Positions 8,833 to 16,943 of a DNA stretch of 64,000 nt are shown here, in pieces. This DNA is from Nonomuraea solani (GTDB taxonomy: Bacteria > Actinomycetota > Actinomycetes > Streptosporangiales > Streptosporangiaceae). Position 1 is the first letter of the stretch, and every line of letters starts with the position of its first letter. Position numbers and translations under genes: made by a program. Location: positions 372,001 to 436,000 of the forward strand of contig NZ_FNVT01000004.1 in NCBI RefSeq assembly GCF_900108335.1, in the 5' to 3' direction. The notes under the pieces are model-generated. The model had not been told where the DNA came from. It did not search any database and saw only the letters and a program-made list of their open reading frames with translations.

Positions 8833-9191
8833 GCGATAGCCCGCAGTGGTTCGATGAGGAGGCGGGACCCATTGTCCGGCCTTATGCTCTCATCCGCGGA
8901 CGGACGCGCTCCTCTGGAGACGCGTTCGATCTCGTGGCGACCGTGCGTGCCATCGGCGACCCGCCTGGTGAGCTCGGTCCTGAACAGCAACTCATCCTGC
9001 GGGCGGCTCGCGCTCCGATCTCGCTGGCCGACCTGGCCGTCGAGCTCGATCTGCCCGTAGGCGTCATGCGGGTATTACTCGGTGACATGCGTGACAACGG
9101 CCTCATTTCGGTGACGTCGCCCTCGGCTGGAGGGTCGCGCTCGAATGAGCGCATTCTCAAGGAAGTGATCAATGGACTCCGTGCTCTCTGA
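8829..9191 (+). CDS. DUF742 protein of the conservon (CvnC)
   Basis: A 120-residue DUF742 protein. The N-terminus WFDEEAGPIVRPYALIRGRTR is diagnostic, followed by a winged-helix-like segment (ISLADLAVELDLPVGVMRVLLGDM) and the C-terminal LKEVINGLRAL. It overlaps CvnB by 4 bp and the GTPase gene by 20 bp, implying translational coupling. Members are found almost only in conservons; the fold suggests a protein-interaction or DNA-binding adaptor. A second copy is encoded on the other strand at 9752-10126. Confidence 0.93.
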   Translation: MSDSPQWFDEEAGPIVRPYALIRGRTRSSGDAFDLVATVRAIGDPPGELGPEQQLILRAARAPISLADLAVELDLPVGVMRVLLGDMRDNGLISVTSPSAGGSRSNERILKEVINGLRAL

Positions 9192-9744
9192 GGACCCCGT
9201 CGCGCTCAAGATCTTGATCGCAGGGGGGTTCGGCGTCGGCAAGACCACCTTGGTCGGGTCGATCAGTGAGATCAAGCCACTGCGCACGGAAGAGGTGCTC
9301 TCCGACCGCGGCATCGGCATCGACGACCTCGACGGTGTCGAGACCAAGAACACCACGACCGTGGCGATGGACTTCGGTCGTATCACGATCCGCGAAGGGC
9401 TGGTCGTGTACCTGTTCGGGACTCCCGGGCAGGAGCGCTTCTGGTTCATGTGGGATGAACTGTCCTACGGCGCGCTGGGCGCGGTCGTGATCGCCGACAC
9501 CCGGCGGCTCACCGACTGCTTCCCGTCCATCGACTACTTCGAGCAGCGCGGCACGCCGTTCGTGGTGGCCGTCAACTGCTTCGACGGTGCCGACCAGCAC
9601 AGCATCGACGACGTGCGCATCGCGCTCGACCTCGACGAGGACGTCCCGATCATGCTCTGCGACGTACGCCGGCGGACCTCGGCCAAGGAGGTCATGGTCG
9701 CGCTGGTCGAGCACTCTCTGAGGACGCTCGCCTCAGCCAACTAG
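9172..9744 (+). CDS. Small Ras-like GTPase of the conservon (CvnD)
   Basis: A 190-residue GTP-binding protein. The P-loop is GGFGVGKTT (about residues 16-24), the switch II motif is LFGTPGQERF (a Gly replaces Asp of DTPGQ), and the specificity motif is NCFD instead of NKxD. It ends in the DVRRRTSAKEVMVALVEHSL helix of the MglA/conservon group. This is the fourth gene of the cluster, expected to bind the membrane complex formed by the kinase, Roadblock and DUF742 proteins. Its stop lies only 7 bp from the end of the convergent second conservon. Confidence 0.92.
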   Translation: MDSVLSEDPVALKILIAGGFGVGKTTLVGSISEIKPLRTEEVLSDRGIGIDDLDGVETKNTTTVAMDFGRITIREGLVVYLFGTPGQERFWFMWDELSYGALGAVVIADTRRLTDCFPSIDYFEQRGTPFVVAVNCFDGADQHSIDDVRIALDLDEDVPIMLCDVRRRTSAKEVMVALVEHSLRTLASAN

Positions 9745-9751
9745 AGCGGGG

Positions 9752-10126
9752 CTAAAGCGCCCGGAGACCGTTGATCACCTCGCGGAGCAGGCTCTCCGAC
9801 GGGGTGGCGGCCTTGTCGCGGGGCGGGCGCACCGTGACCAGGCCGTACTGGAGCAGGTCTCCCAGCAGCACGCGCACGACGCCGACAGGCAGGCCCAGAT
9901 CCGAGGCGATCTCGACGACGGGCCTGTTCTGTCCCGCCACGCAGGTCATCAGCCGGCGGTGCTGAGCGCTGAGCTCGGCGTTGGCCGGGGCGGGCGAGCC
10001 CGTCGCGACGACGGACGCCAGCAGGTCGACCTCCGAGGAGGCCGACCTGGTGCGACCACGCGCGACCGCGTACGGCCGCACGACGGGCCCAGCCTCCTCG
10101 TCAACCCACTCGTGCTCGCGACTCAC
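9752..10126 (-). CDS. DUF742 protein of second, reduced conservon
   Basis: A 124-residue DUF742 protein, a paralogue of 8829-9191: EWVDEEAGPVVRPYAVARGRTRS at the start, VEIASDLGLPVGVVRVLLGDLLQYGLV in the middle and LLREVINGLRAL at the end. Its ATG overlaps the stop of the upstream kinase (TCAT/ATGA), so the two are translationally coupled. No Roadblock or GTPase gene follows; the transcript runs straight into the end of the convergent cvnD. It may borrow those partners from the facing cluster. Confidence 0.93.
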   Translation of the reverse strand: MSREHEWVDEEAGPVVRPYAVARGRTRSASSEVDLLASVVATGSPAPANAELSAQHRRLMTCVAGQNRPVVEIASDLGLPVGVVRVLLGDLLQYGLVTVRPPRDKAATPSESLLREVINGLRAL

Positions 10127-12537
10127 GATTCAGATCCCCCATCCTGGTCGCATTCCTGCCGTCCGCGCTGCCAGCCGGACTGGAGCGAGGAGAGCAGGGC
10201 CCTGGCCTCCTCAGGCGAACGCTCCTCGGGCTCCGGCATGGGCGCGGGCGCCTCCCTGAGCCGCTGCGGCAGGCTGGTCTGCCGCTCCCGCCGCGGCAGC
10301 CCCGCGCCGCCGCCGGACCGGTCGCGCTGCGGAAGTCCGGTGACCGGCTGCTCCCCCGTGGGCTGCCGCTCGCGTTGCGGCAGCCCTGTGGTCCGGTCGC
10401 GCTGCGGCAGCTCCGTGGGCGGCCTCTCACGCTGCGGCAGGCCCGCCGAGCGGTCGCGCTGCGGCAGGCCGGTGGGGCGCTCGCGGCGGAGCGGCTCGAC
10501 CTCGTCCTGCGCCTGCAGCGGCGGCACCTGCTGCGGCAGCTCGGCGCCGTTGGTGGCCCGCCTGCTGGTACGGACCCGGCGCGGCAGCTCACCCGGCCCC
10601 GTGGTCTCCGGCCGGACGACCGACACGGAGACGGACTCGAACTCGATCGGCTGCACCGTCGTGGGCGCCATGGGCTCGACCAGCGCGGCCGGCACGAGCA
10701 CGATGGCGGTGGTGCCCCCGTACGGGGAGGGCTTGAGCGTCACCTTGACGCCGTGCCTGGCCGCGAGCATGCCGACCACCGCGAACCCGAGCCGCTCCGT
10801 CTGCGACGGGTCGAACTCCGGCGGGCTGGCCAGGCGCTCGTTGATGGTCCTGCGGGTCGCCTCGTCCATGCCGAGCCCGCGGTCCTCGATCTCGACGGCG
10901 AAGCCCCTGCCGACGCCCTCGCCGCGCACGGAGACCTCGTTGCTGGGCGAGGAGAAGGCGGTGGCGTTCTCGATCAGCTCGGCGAACAGGTGCATGAGGT
11001 CGGCCACGGACGAGCCGGACAGGCCGGCCTCGGGCATCGGGTAGACCCGGACCCGCGTGTACTCCTCGACCTGGGCGGCCGCGCCGCTCAGCACGTCCTC
11101 CATCGGGATGACGCCGCGCCACCTGCGGCCCGCCGCGCCGCCCGAGAGCAGCACCAGGCCCTCAGCGTGGCGTCGCATGCGGGTGGTCAGGTGGTCGAGC
11201 TTGAACAGGCGCTCCAGCGCCTCCGGCTCCTCCGTCTGACGCTGCATCTCGTCGAGCAGCCTGAGCTGGCGCTGCAGCAGCGACTGGCTCCTCCTGGCCA
11301 GGTTGCGCAGCGCCTCGGAGACGCCCTCGCGCAGTCTGGCCTGCTCGACGGCGGCGTCCACGGCCGTGCTCTGCACGCTGTCGAACGCGGTGGCCAGGTC
11401 GGCGACCTCGCTGGTCGGGTGGCGCCCCACGTCGATCGGTGGCGCCTCCGTCGCGATGTCGACGATCTCGCCCTTGCGCAGCTTGGACACGACGTCGGGC
11501 AGCCTGATCTCGGCCAGGTGCAGCGCGGTGCGGCGCAGCGAGCCCAGCTCGCGGGTGAGCCGGCGGCCGACCTTGATCGAGATGAAGATGGAGAACACGA
11601 CCGCGATCAGGCCCAGCAGGCCGGCCACGGCGGCCCGCACCACGATGGTGATGCCCGCGGGCTCCATCCTGGCCAGCAGCTTGTCGCCGGTGCGCCAGAC
11701 GGCCTCGCGAAGCTCCTTCTGCACCTGGTCGGCGATGCTGCGCCAGAGGTCCAGGTCGAGCGGCTGGCCGTTGACGTAGTTTTCGAGCAGGTTCTCCATG
11801 GTGACGTACCGGGGCGAGAAGTACAGCTTCTCGAACGGCGTCCGCAGCTCGGTGTCGAGGTTGGCCAGGGCCTTGGGGAAGAGGTAGGACCTGGTGTTGT
11901 CGATGCCGGCGAGCAGGTTGATGTCCTGCGTGCTCGCCCGGCCGTTCGAGGCGATGATCAGGGCGTGCTCGCGGGCCAGCAGCTCGCGTACCTCACTGGC
12001 GGCGATGACGCCCTGAGCCTGGAGCGCCAGCTCCAGGTCGGTACTCACCGTCAGGCGGGAGTACAGGAGGTGGATCTCGTCGGAGATCTTGGCGTACTCG
12101 GTGACGAGGCCGCCCGGGGTGAGCCGCCGCTCGTTCACCTTCTGCCTGATGTCCGGCAGCCGGTCGATGATCGCGAAGACGGTCTGGAGCTGGGTCTTCA
12201 TGTCCTGCGTGAGCACGGACTGGACGTCTTCCGAGGCCGCCCGCGCACGCAGGGTCTTGTTGTTGTTGTCGACCTTGGCCCGAGCCTTGGCGAGCGCGTC
12301 GGTGTCCCGCGTCGTGCCCGCGATCAGCTCGGCCGAGGCCAGCCGCTCGGTCTGCAGGTTCCCCACCAGGCCGTCGGCGTTGTTGATGACGCCCGTCCAG
12401 ATGGTCTCGACCTTGAGCAGGTTGAGGGCCTCTCCCGACGTGGTACTCGCGGCGAAGCCCCAGAGCGCGATCAGGGAGACCAAGGGGATGACCAGCAGCG
12501 TCGAGATCTTGAATCTGATGGATCTGCCCGATGCCAT
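10123..12537 (-). CDS. Nitrate-sensor-domain histidine kinase, second conservon
   Basis: An 804-residue paralogue of the kinase at 6270. I chose ATG 12537 (MASGRSIRFKI) by alignment with that paralogue. TM1 is at about 8-30, an extracytoplasmic NIT-type helical domain at about 40-290 and TM2 at about 296-318, followed by HAMP. DHp region DHLTTRMRRHAEGLVLLSG, ATPase N box ELIENATAFSSPS (about 517), DRGLGMDE and PSPYGGTTAIVLVP complete the enzyme. The tail (about 670-760) is unusual: eight or so repeats of LPQR(D/E)R. It is followed by a DUF742 gene only, so this conservon lacks Roadblock and GTPase genes of its own. Confidence 0.93.
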   Translation of the reverse strand: MASGRSIRFKISTLLVIPLVSLIALWGFAASTTSGEALNLLKVETIWTGVINNADGLVGNLQTERLASAELIAGTTRDTDALAKARAKVDNNNKTLRARAASEDVQSVLTQDMKTQLQTVFAIIDRLPDIRQKVNERRLTPGGLVTEYAKISDEIHLLYSRLTVSTDLELALQAQGVIAASEVRELLAREHALIIASNGRASTQDINLLAGIDNTRSYLFPKALANLDTELRTPFEKLYFSPRYVTMENLLENYVNGQPLDLDLWRSIADQVQKELREAVWRTGDKLLARMEPAGITIVVRAAVAGLLGLIAVVFSIFISIKVGRRLTRELGSLRRTALHLAEIRLPDVVSKLRKGEIVDIATEAPPIDVGRHPTSEVADLATAFDSVQSTAVDAAVEQARLREGVSEALRNLARRSQSLLQRQLRLLDEMQRQTEEPEALERLFKLDHLTTRMRRHAEGLVLLSGGAAGRRWRGVIPMEDVLSGAAAQVEEYTRVRVYPMPEAGLSGSSVADLMHLFAELIENATAFSSPSNEVSVRGEGVGRGFAVEIEDRGLGMDEATRRTINERLASPPEFDPSQTERLGFAVVGMLAARHGVKVTLKPSPYGGTTAIVLVPAALVEPMAPTTVQPIEFESVSVSVVRPETTGPGELPRRVRTSRRATNGAELPQQVPPLQAQDEVEPLRRERPTGLPQRDRSAGLPQRERPPTELPQRDRTTGLPQRERQPTGEQPVTGLPQRDRSGGGAGLPRRERQTSLPQRLREAPAPMPEPEERSPEEARALLSSLQSGWQRGRQECDQDGGSES

Positions 12538-12593
12538 GACACCTGCTCCCGGATAGAAGATCGCGGGAGAGAATAGCACCCTTACGGGTTGTT

Positions 12594-13262
12594 TTAAGAT
12601 CGACTTGCGATAAATCTGTGATATGTCGGGAAATCTAGGGCCTTCGCGCCCTCCCGACGCCAGGTCAGGCGCACCAGCCACGCCGCCAGTACGGCCAGCA
12701 AGGCCACCTCGGCGCCGAGCAGCAACCGCTCCACGAGCCCGATGAGCACCCCGTCGCCCGGCATGGCCACGTAGGTGATCGCCAGCAGCCCGAACCCCCC
12801 GGCCAGGGCCACCCACTCCACCACCCGCGCGACAGGCTTCCAGGCGGCGTCTGAGGCCAGTCTGGGGACCATCAGAGCGCCGGCGGCCGGGAGGCTCACG
12901 AAGGCGGCGACGGAGACGTACCGGTGAATCTGGGCCGCGAGGTCGAGGTCGTGGCCCATGGGGGTGGTCGGGATGATCGCCGCCACCAGGAGTGCGCCTG
13001 ACCAGACCAGCAGCAACCGCTCGGGCATGCCCTTGATCGGTGCCCCCGCCGATCGCAGGCCCGCCAGCAGCGCCAGCGAACCGAGCCCGAGGACGGCCAT
13101 CGCGATCTCCGTGACGCCCCCGTGGTCGGACACGGCGTACTCGCTGATGGTCACGTTCAGGGGGTCGAGGCCGGGGTCGAACTGCCCGGCGAGTACGGCG
13201 ACCACCGAGAACAGGATCGAGGCACAGGCGGCGAGGGGGATGAGCCTCTTGGCTGCGGTCAT
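12594..13262 (-). CDS. DUF998 integral membrane protein
   Basis: A 222-residue protein with about six transmembrane helices. The loop PLNVTISEYAVSDHGGVTEIAM after TM1 and the later PTTPMGHDLDLAAQIHRYVS are typical of DUF998 proteins, which share the pattern 'S(I/E)YA...G' after the first helix and a conserved His-rich segment after the third. The role is unknown; the family sits in the plasma membrane and resembles Frag1/DRAM-like proteins. The gene stands alone upstream of the second conservon on the same strand, separated from it by 56 bp. Confidence 0.85.
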   Translation of the reverse strand: MTAAKRLIPLAACASILFSVVAVLAGQFDPGLDPLNVTISEYAVSDHGGVTEIAMAVLGLGSLALLAGLRSAGAPIKGMPERLLLVWSGALLVAAIIPTTPMGHDLDLAAQIHRYVSVAAFVSLPAAGALMVPRLASDAAWKPVARVVEWVALAGGFGLLAITYVAMPGDGVLIGLVERLLLGAEVALLAVLAAWLVRLTWRREGAKALDFPTYHRFIASRS

Positions 13263-13376
13263 GGGACAACTGTCCCGCCGCGGCCCTCTCCCTCACATCC
13301 GGCGCCTACCCCGAGGCACCCCTGACCCGTCCCTGACCCGGCTTCCCCGCGAACCCCTCGCCCGGCTTCTCCCAGA

Positions 13377-13464
13377 ATCCTGTACGGCTGCGCCCGCCCA
13401 TCCTGTACGGCTCCGCCCACTTGCCCCCGCCCATCCTGTACGGCTCCGCCCACCTGCCCCCACC
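13377..13464. repeat. 33-bp tandem repeat in the 306-bp spacer after xylB
   Basis: Two full 33-bp units (13399-13431 and 13432-13464, each starting CATCCTGTACGGCTCCGCCC) differ at two bases, and a 22-bp partial unit precedes them at 13377. Read on the minus strand the period is exactly 11 codons and gives the repeating peptide GGG(R/K)WAEPYRM followed by a Gly/Arg-rich end, so a small translated product cannot be excluded. I see no other gene in the 13263-13568 gap. Confidence 0.85.
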
Positions 13465-13568
13465 CACCGACGCGGGTGACCGGCCCTCCAGGGGCACGCT
13501 CACCCGCCTCACCGGCGCACCGCCGCTACGACCCACGGGCACCGGCGTCTTCGGTCGGGGGACCCCCG

Positions 13569-15005
13569 TCAGTCCAGGATGTGCCGGGTCGCCCGCGCGT
13601 AGCGGGTGCGGATCTCGGGGACCGCTTCGCCGTCGTAGGACCGGGTGTCCTCCGCGTGCCAGTCCGGGGTCGTCACCAGGGTGGCGGCCTGGTAGGCGGC
13701 GCCGTTGGCGACGTATTCGGCCGGCGGCGGCACCGTGATCGGCACCCCGAAGATCGTCGGGGCGATCCTGCGTACCGCCTCCGAGCGGGCCGCGCCGCCG
13801 ATCAGCAGCACCCGCTCCGGCCGCAGCGCCAGCGCGTCGAGCGCGTCCGCGAGGCCGCACAGCATGCCCTCGATGGCCGCCCGCGCCAGGTGGGCCGGGG
13901 TCGCGGTGGCCAGGGTGAGGCCGTGGATCGAGCCCGTCGCCGTCGGGCGGTTGGGGGTGCGCTCGCCCTCCAAATAGGGGACCAGCGTGAGCCCGCCCGA
14001 GCCCGCGGGGGCCTGGAGGGCCAGGTCGCTCAGCTCGTCGAGGCCGACCCCGGCGATGCGGGCGGCGGCGTCCATGACCCGGGCGGCGTTGAGGGTGCAC
14101 ACCAGGGGCAGGAAGCGGCCCGTCGCGTCGGCGAACCCCGCGACGGCGCCCGTGGGGTCGGCGCTGGGCGACTCGGCGACCGCGAACACGGTGCCTGACG
14201 TCCCGAGGGAGACCACGACGTCGCCGGAGCGGGCGCCCACGCCGAGCGCGGCGGCCATGTTGTCACCCGTGCCCGGCGCGATCAGCACCTGGCCGGAGGC
14301 GCCCGCGTGCCCTCCAATGGGTCCCGTGTGCTCGGCCGGACCCAGGACTCTGGGCAGCAGCGGGACCGCGCCGAAGGCGGCCTTGAGCAGGTCGGTACGG
14401 TAGGCGCCGGTCGCCGGCGACCAGTAGCCCGTGCCCGAGGCGTCGCCCCGGTCGGTGGCGAGCCGGTCGAGGGGCGGCGGGGGCGCATCCTGCCAGGCCG
14501 CCGCGTCGAACGGCCCCGTGGCCAGCGCGCCCGCCAGCCGCCACGACAGCCAGTCGTGCGGCAGGCACACCGCCGCCGTGCGCCGCGCGTTGTCCGGCTC
14601 GTGCTCGGCCAGCCAGCGCAGCTTGGTCACCGTGAACGAGGCGACCGGCACCGAGCCGACGGCGTCGGCCCACGCCTGGGGCCCGCCCAGTTCGGTGGTC
14701 AGGTCGAGGGCGGCCTGGGCGGAACGGGTGTCGTTCCAGAGCAGCGCCTCACGTACGACATTTCCGGACTCGTCCAGGCAGACCATGCCGTGCTGCTGCC
14801 CGCCCACACTGATGGCGGCCACGTCGTCCAGCCCGCCGGCCTCCTCGATGGCGCGCAGCAACGCGCTCCACCAGTGCGACGGATGCACCTCAGTGCCATC
14901 GGGGTGCGGTGCGCGGCCCTGCCGCACCAGCGCGCCCGTCTCCGCGTCTCGAATGACGACCTTGCAACTCTGCGTGGAGGAATCGACCCCAGCGACCAGC
15001 GTCAC
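13569..15005 (-). CDS. xylB: Xylulokinase
   Basis: A 478-residue FGGY-family sugar kinase that phosphorylates D-xylulose to D-xylulose 5-phosphate. Visible signatures: GVDSSTQSCKVVIRDAETG (N-terminal phosphate-binding loop), ISVGGQQHGMVCLD (xylulokinase-specific GGQQHGMV), ALLWNDTRSA, APGTGDNMAAALGVG with the catalytic Asp of GTGDN, SLGTSGT and LIGGAARSEAVRRIAP. Length matches the family. The start overlaps the xylA stop by four bases, so the genes form a xylAB operon that brings xylose into the pentose phosphate pathway. Confidence 0.96.
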   Translation of the reverse strand: MTLVAGVDSSTQSCKVVIRDAETGALVRQGRAPHPDGTEVHPSHWWSALLRAIEEAGGLDDVAAISVGGQQHGMVCLDESGNVVREALLWNDTRSAQAALDLTTELGGPQAWADAVGSVPVASFTVTKLRWLAEHEPDNARRTAAVCLPHDWLSWRLAGALATGPFDAAAWQDAPPPPLDRLATDRGDASGTGYWSPATGAYRTDLLKAAFGAVPLLPRVLGPAEHTGPIGGHAGASGQVLIAPGTGDNMAAALGVGARSGDVVVSLGTSGTVFAVAESPSADPTGAVAGFADATGRFLPLVCTLNAARVMDAAARIAGVGLDELSDLALQAPAGSGGLTLVPYLEGERTPNRPTATGSIHGLTLATATPAHLARAAIEGMLCGLADALDALALRPERVLLIGGAARSEAVRRIAPTIFGVPITVPPPAEYVANGAAYQAATLVTTPDWHAEDTRSYDGEAVPEIRTRYARATRHILD

Positions 15006-16147
15006 CCACGAACTCCTAACAAGTGTTCCAGCGCAAGCTGGTTCAGATGGGTGAAATGGTATCCGCGCGCGGCCGCCGCCTCCGGGTCGAAGTCGTCGCC
15101 CGCGAGATCGGCCAGCGTCTCGCCCCGGTTGAGCGTCGGCAGCCCCAGCTCGTCGACGCGGGACGAACGCAGCGCCTCGCGTACGTCAGGGTCGTCGCGG
15201 AAGTTCCGGGCGCGCTCCCGGAGGATCAGGTATGTCCGCATGTTGGCGGCGGCCGAAACCCAGACGTCCGACGGGTCCTCGGTGCGCGACGGCTTGTAGT
15301 CGAAGTGGCGGGGGCCGTCGTAGCCGCCGCGCTCCAGCAGGTCGACCAGGAAGAACGCGCTCATCACGTCGCCGTGCCCGAAGACCAGGTCCTGGTCGAA
15401 GCGGGGCCCGTGCTGGCCGTTGAGATCGATGTGGAACAACTTGCCGTGCCAGAGCGCCTGCGCGATGCCGTGCACGAAGTTGAGCCCGGCCATCTGCTCG
15501 TGACCGACCTCGGGGTTGAGCCCCACCATCTCGGGGTGCTCCAGCTCGCCGATGAACGCCAGCGCGTGGCCGATCGTGGGCAGCAGGATGTCGCCGCGCG
15601 GCTCGTTGGGCTTGGGCTCCAGGGCGAAGCGGATCCCGTAGTCGCGCTCGCGAACGTAGCCACAGAGCAGGTCGATGGCCTCTTTGTAGCGGCCGAGCGC
15701 CGAGCGTACGTCCTTGGCCGCGTCGGACTCGGCCCCCTCGCGGCCGCCCCAGCACACATAGGTGGTGGCGCCCAGCGAGGCGGCCAGGTCGAGGTTGCGC
15801 ATGACCTTGCGCAGCGCGTAGCGGCGGACGTCGCGGTCGTTGCTGGTGAAGGCGCCGTCGCGGAAAACGGGGTGGGTGAACAGGTTGGTGGTGGCCATGG
15901 GCACTTTCAGCCCGGTCTCGGCGAGCGCCTTCCGAAAGGCCGCGATCGCCCGGTCACGATCGGGTTCGACGGCGAGCAGGTCGTCGTCGTGGAAAGTGAC
16001 GCCGTAGGCCCCCAGCTCGGCCAGTCGATGCACGCTCTCAACGGGGTCGAGGGGCGCCCGAGCGGCGTCCCCGAACGGATCGCGCGCCTGCCAGCCGACC
16101 GTCCACAGACCGAATGTGAATCGATCATCAGGGGTTGGCTCGTACAT
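15002..16147 (-). CDS. xylA: Xylose isomerase
   Basis: A 381-residue xylose isomerase of the short actinobacterial class (D-xylose to D-xylulose; often also glucose to fructose). All active-site motifs are present: GVTFHDDDL (catalytic His, Asp), CWGGREG (Trp), ALEPKPNEPRGD (Glu, Lys), GLNPEVGHEQMAGLNF (metal Glu and His), DLNGQHGPRFDQDL (metal Asp residues) and HFDYKPSRTED. It is the first gene of xylAB, 30 bp downstream of a small hypothetical gene on the same strand. Confidence 0.97.
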   Translation of the reverse strand: MYEPTPDDRFTFGLWTVGWQARDPFGDAARAPLDPVESVHRLAELGAYGVTFHDDDLLAVEPDRDRAIAAFRKALAETGLKVPMATTNLFTHPVFRDGAFTSNDRDVRRYALRKVMRNLDLAASLGATTYVCWGGREGAESDAAKDVRSALGRYKEAIDLLCGYVRERDYGIRFALEPKPNEPRGDILLPTIGHALAFIGELEHPEMVGLNPEVGHEQMAGLNFVHGIAQALWHGKLFHIDLNGQHGPRFDQDLVFGHGDVMSAFFLVDLLERGGYDGPRHFDYKPSRTEDPSDVWVSAAANMRTYLILRERARNFRDDPDVREALRSSRVDELGLPTLNRGETLADLAGDDFDPEAAAARGYHFTHLNQLALEHLLGVRG

Positions 16148-16177
16148 GCCCTCGATGCTCCCCTGGTGATCAGTTGT

Positions 16178-16366
16178 TCACAAGCCCGAGGGATCACGCC
16201 CCACGCTGATCTCCTCGGCGATCTTCCTGATCTCCGTCACCTCGAGGCCGGGAGCCTTGGGCAGGTGGCGCAGCAGCGCCTCCATCACCACGGGCACGGG
16301 CTGACCGGCGAACCGCCTCGCTATGCCGTGGACCGTCCGGAACAGCGCCTCTTCGGTGTCGCGCAT
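16178..16366 (-). CDS. Small hypothetical protein upstream of xylA
   Basis: A 62-residue soluble protein, ATG at 16366 with AGGAG nine bases upstream. The sequence is MRDTEEALFRTVHGIARRF...VMEALLRHLPKAPGLEVTEIRKIAEEISVG, mostly amphipathic helix with no recognised domain. The good ribosome site and normal codon use support translation. It lies 30 bp upstream of xylA on the same strand and may be cotranscribed with it. No function can be assigned. Confidence 0.6.
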   Translation of the reverse strand: MRDTEEALFRTVHGIARRFAGQPVPVVMEALLRHLPKAPGLEVTEIRKIAEEISVGRDPSGL

Positions 16367-16431
16367 CGGCAATCTCTCCTTGGTTCGGGTACCCGGAGAA
16401 CGCTACGGCCTCCGCACGACACTTCGCTCGC

Positions 16432-16881
16432 TTAGCCCTCCAGCGTGTTCCTGACGGCCGAGCAAATCTCGTCGAGACTGCGTACCTGTTCTGGAGTGAG
16501 CACGTCGAACAGACTGCGGCGAACCTCCTCGACGTGGCCGGGCGCGGCGGCGGCGATGGCGGCGTACCCCTCGTCGGTGAGCACCGCGAAGTAGCTGCGG
16601 CGGTCGGCGGGGCAGCGTTCGCGGCGCACCCACCCGCGCTCCTCCAGGCGCGCCACGGCGTGCGACAGGCGGCTCTGGGAGCTCTGGGCCCTGGCGGCCA
16701 GCTCGCTCATCCGCATCGAGCGTCCTGGCGCCTCGGAGAGCGCCACGAGGATCATGTAGTACGTGTGCGGCATGCTCGCGTCCCGCTGCAGTTGCCGGTC
16801 GAGCGCCTCGTTGATGAGTTGGGTCGCGGACAGGAAGTTCCGCCAGGCGCGCTGTTCGTCCTCATCCAGCCATCGGGTCAC
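16432..16881 (-). CDS. MarR-family transcriptional regulator
   Basis: A 149-residue winged-helix regulator. SMRMSELAARAQSSQSRLSHAVARLEERGWVRRERCPADRRSYFAVLTDEGYAAI is the recognition helix and wing (Asp-Arg-Arg) of MarR proteins, flanked by dimerisation helices. It is transcribed divergently from a VOC dioxygenase-like gene 62 bp away, the usual layout for a repressor of a quinone/catechol-responsive VOC gene, and probably binds the shared spacer. Confidence 0.92.
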   Translation of the reverse strand: MTRWLDEDEQRAWRNFLSATQLINEALDRQLQRDASMPHTYYMILVALSEAPGRSMRMSELAARAQSSQSRLSHAVARLEERGWVRRERCPADRRSYFAVLTDEGYAAIAAAAPGHVEEVRRSLFDVLTPEQVRSLDEICSAVRNTLEG

Positions 16882-16891
16882 CCTCCCAATT

Positions 16892-16913
16892 TACTTGAAC
16901 TCTCATATACTTG
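16892..16913. promoter_or_regulatory. Putative MarR operator/promoter spacer
   Basis: In the 62-bp spacer between the divergent MarR and VOC genes, the AT-rich stretch TTACTTGAACTCTCATATAC carries two direct TACTTG copies 16 bp apart (16892 and 16908) and a possible -10 (CATATACT) for the VOC gene. Spacing and position fit a repressor site, but no perfect palindrome is visible. Confidence 0.4.
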
Positions 16914-16943
16914 GCTCAGAACTCTGTCGAAAGGGGCGAGATC

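Noticed and set aside
10375..12576. Large plus-strand frame opposite the second conservon kinase
   Set aside because: Composition (Arg/Gly/His/Asp) is that of an antisense shadow; the kinase motifs on the minus strand are unambiguous.
13259..13453. Possible small gene in the repeat after xylB (minus strand, GGAVQDGR repeats)
   Set aside because: It reads the repeat in a different frame from the WAEPYRM reading and has only Gly/Arg-rich sequence; no start site supports it.
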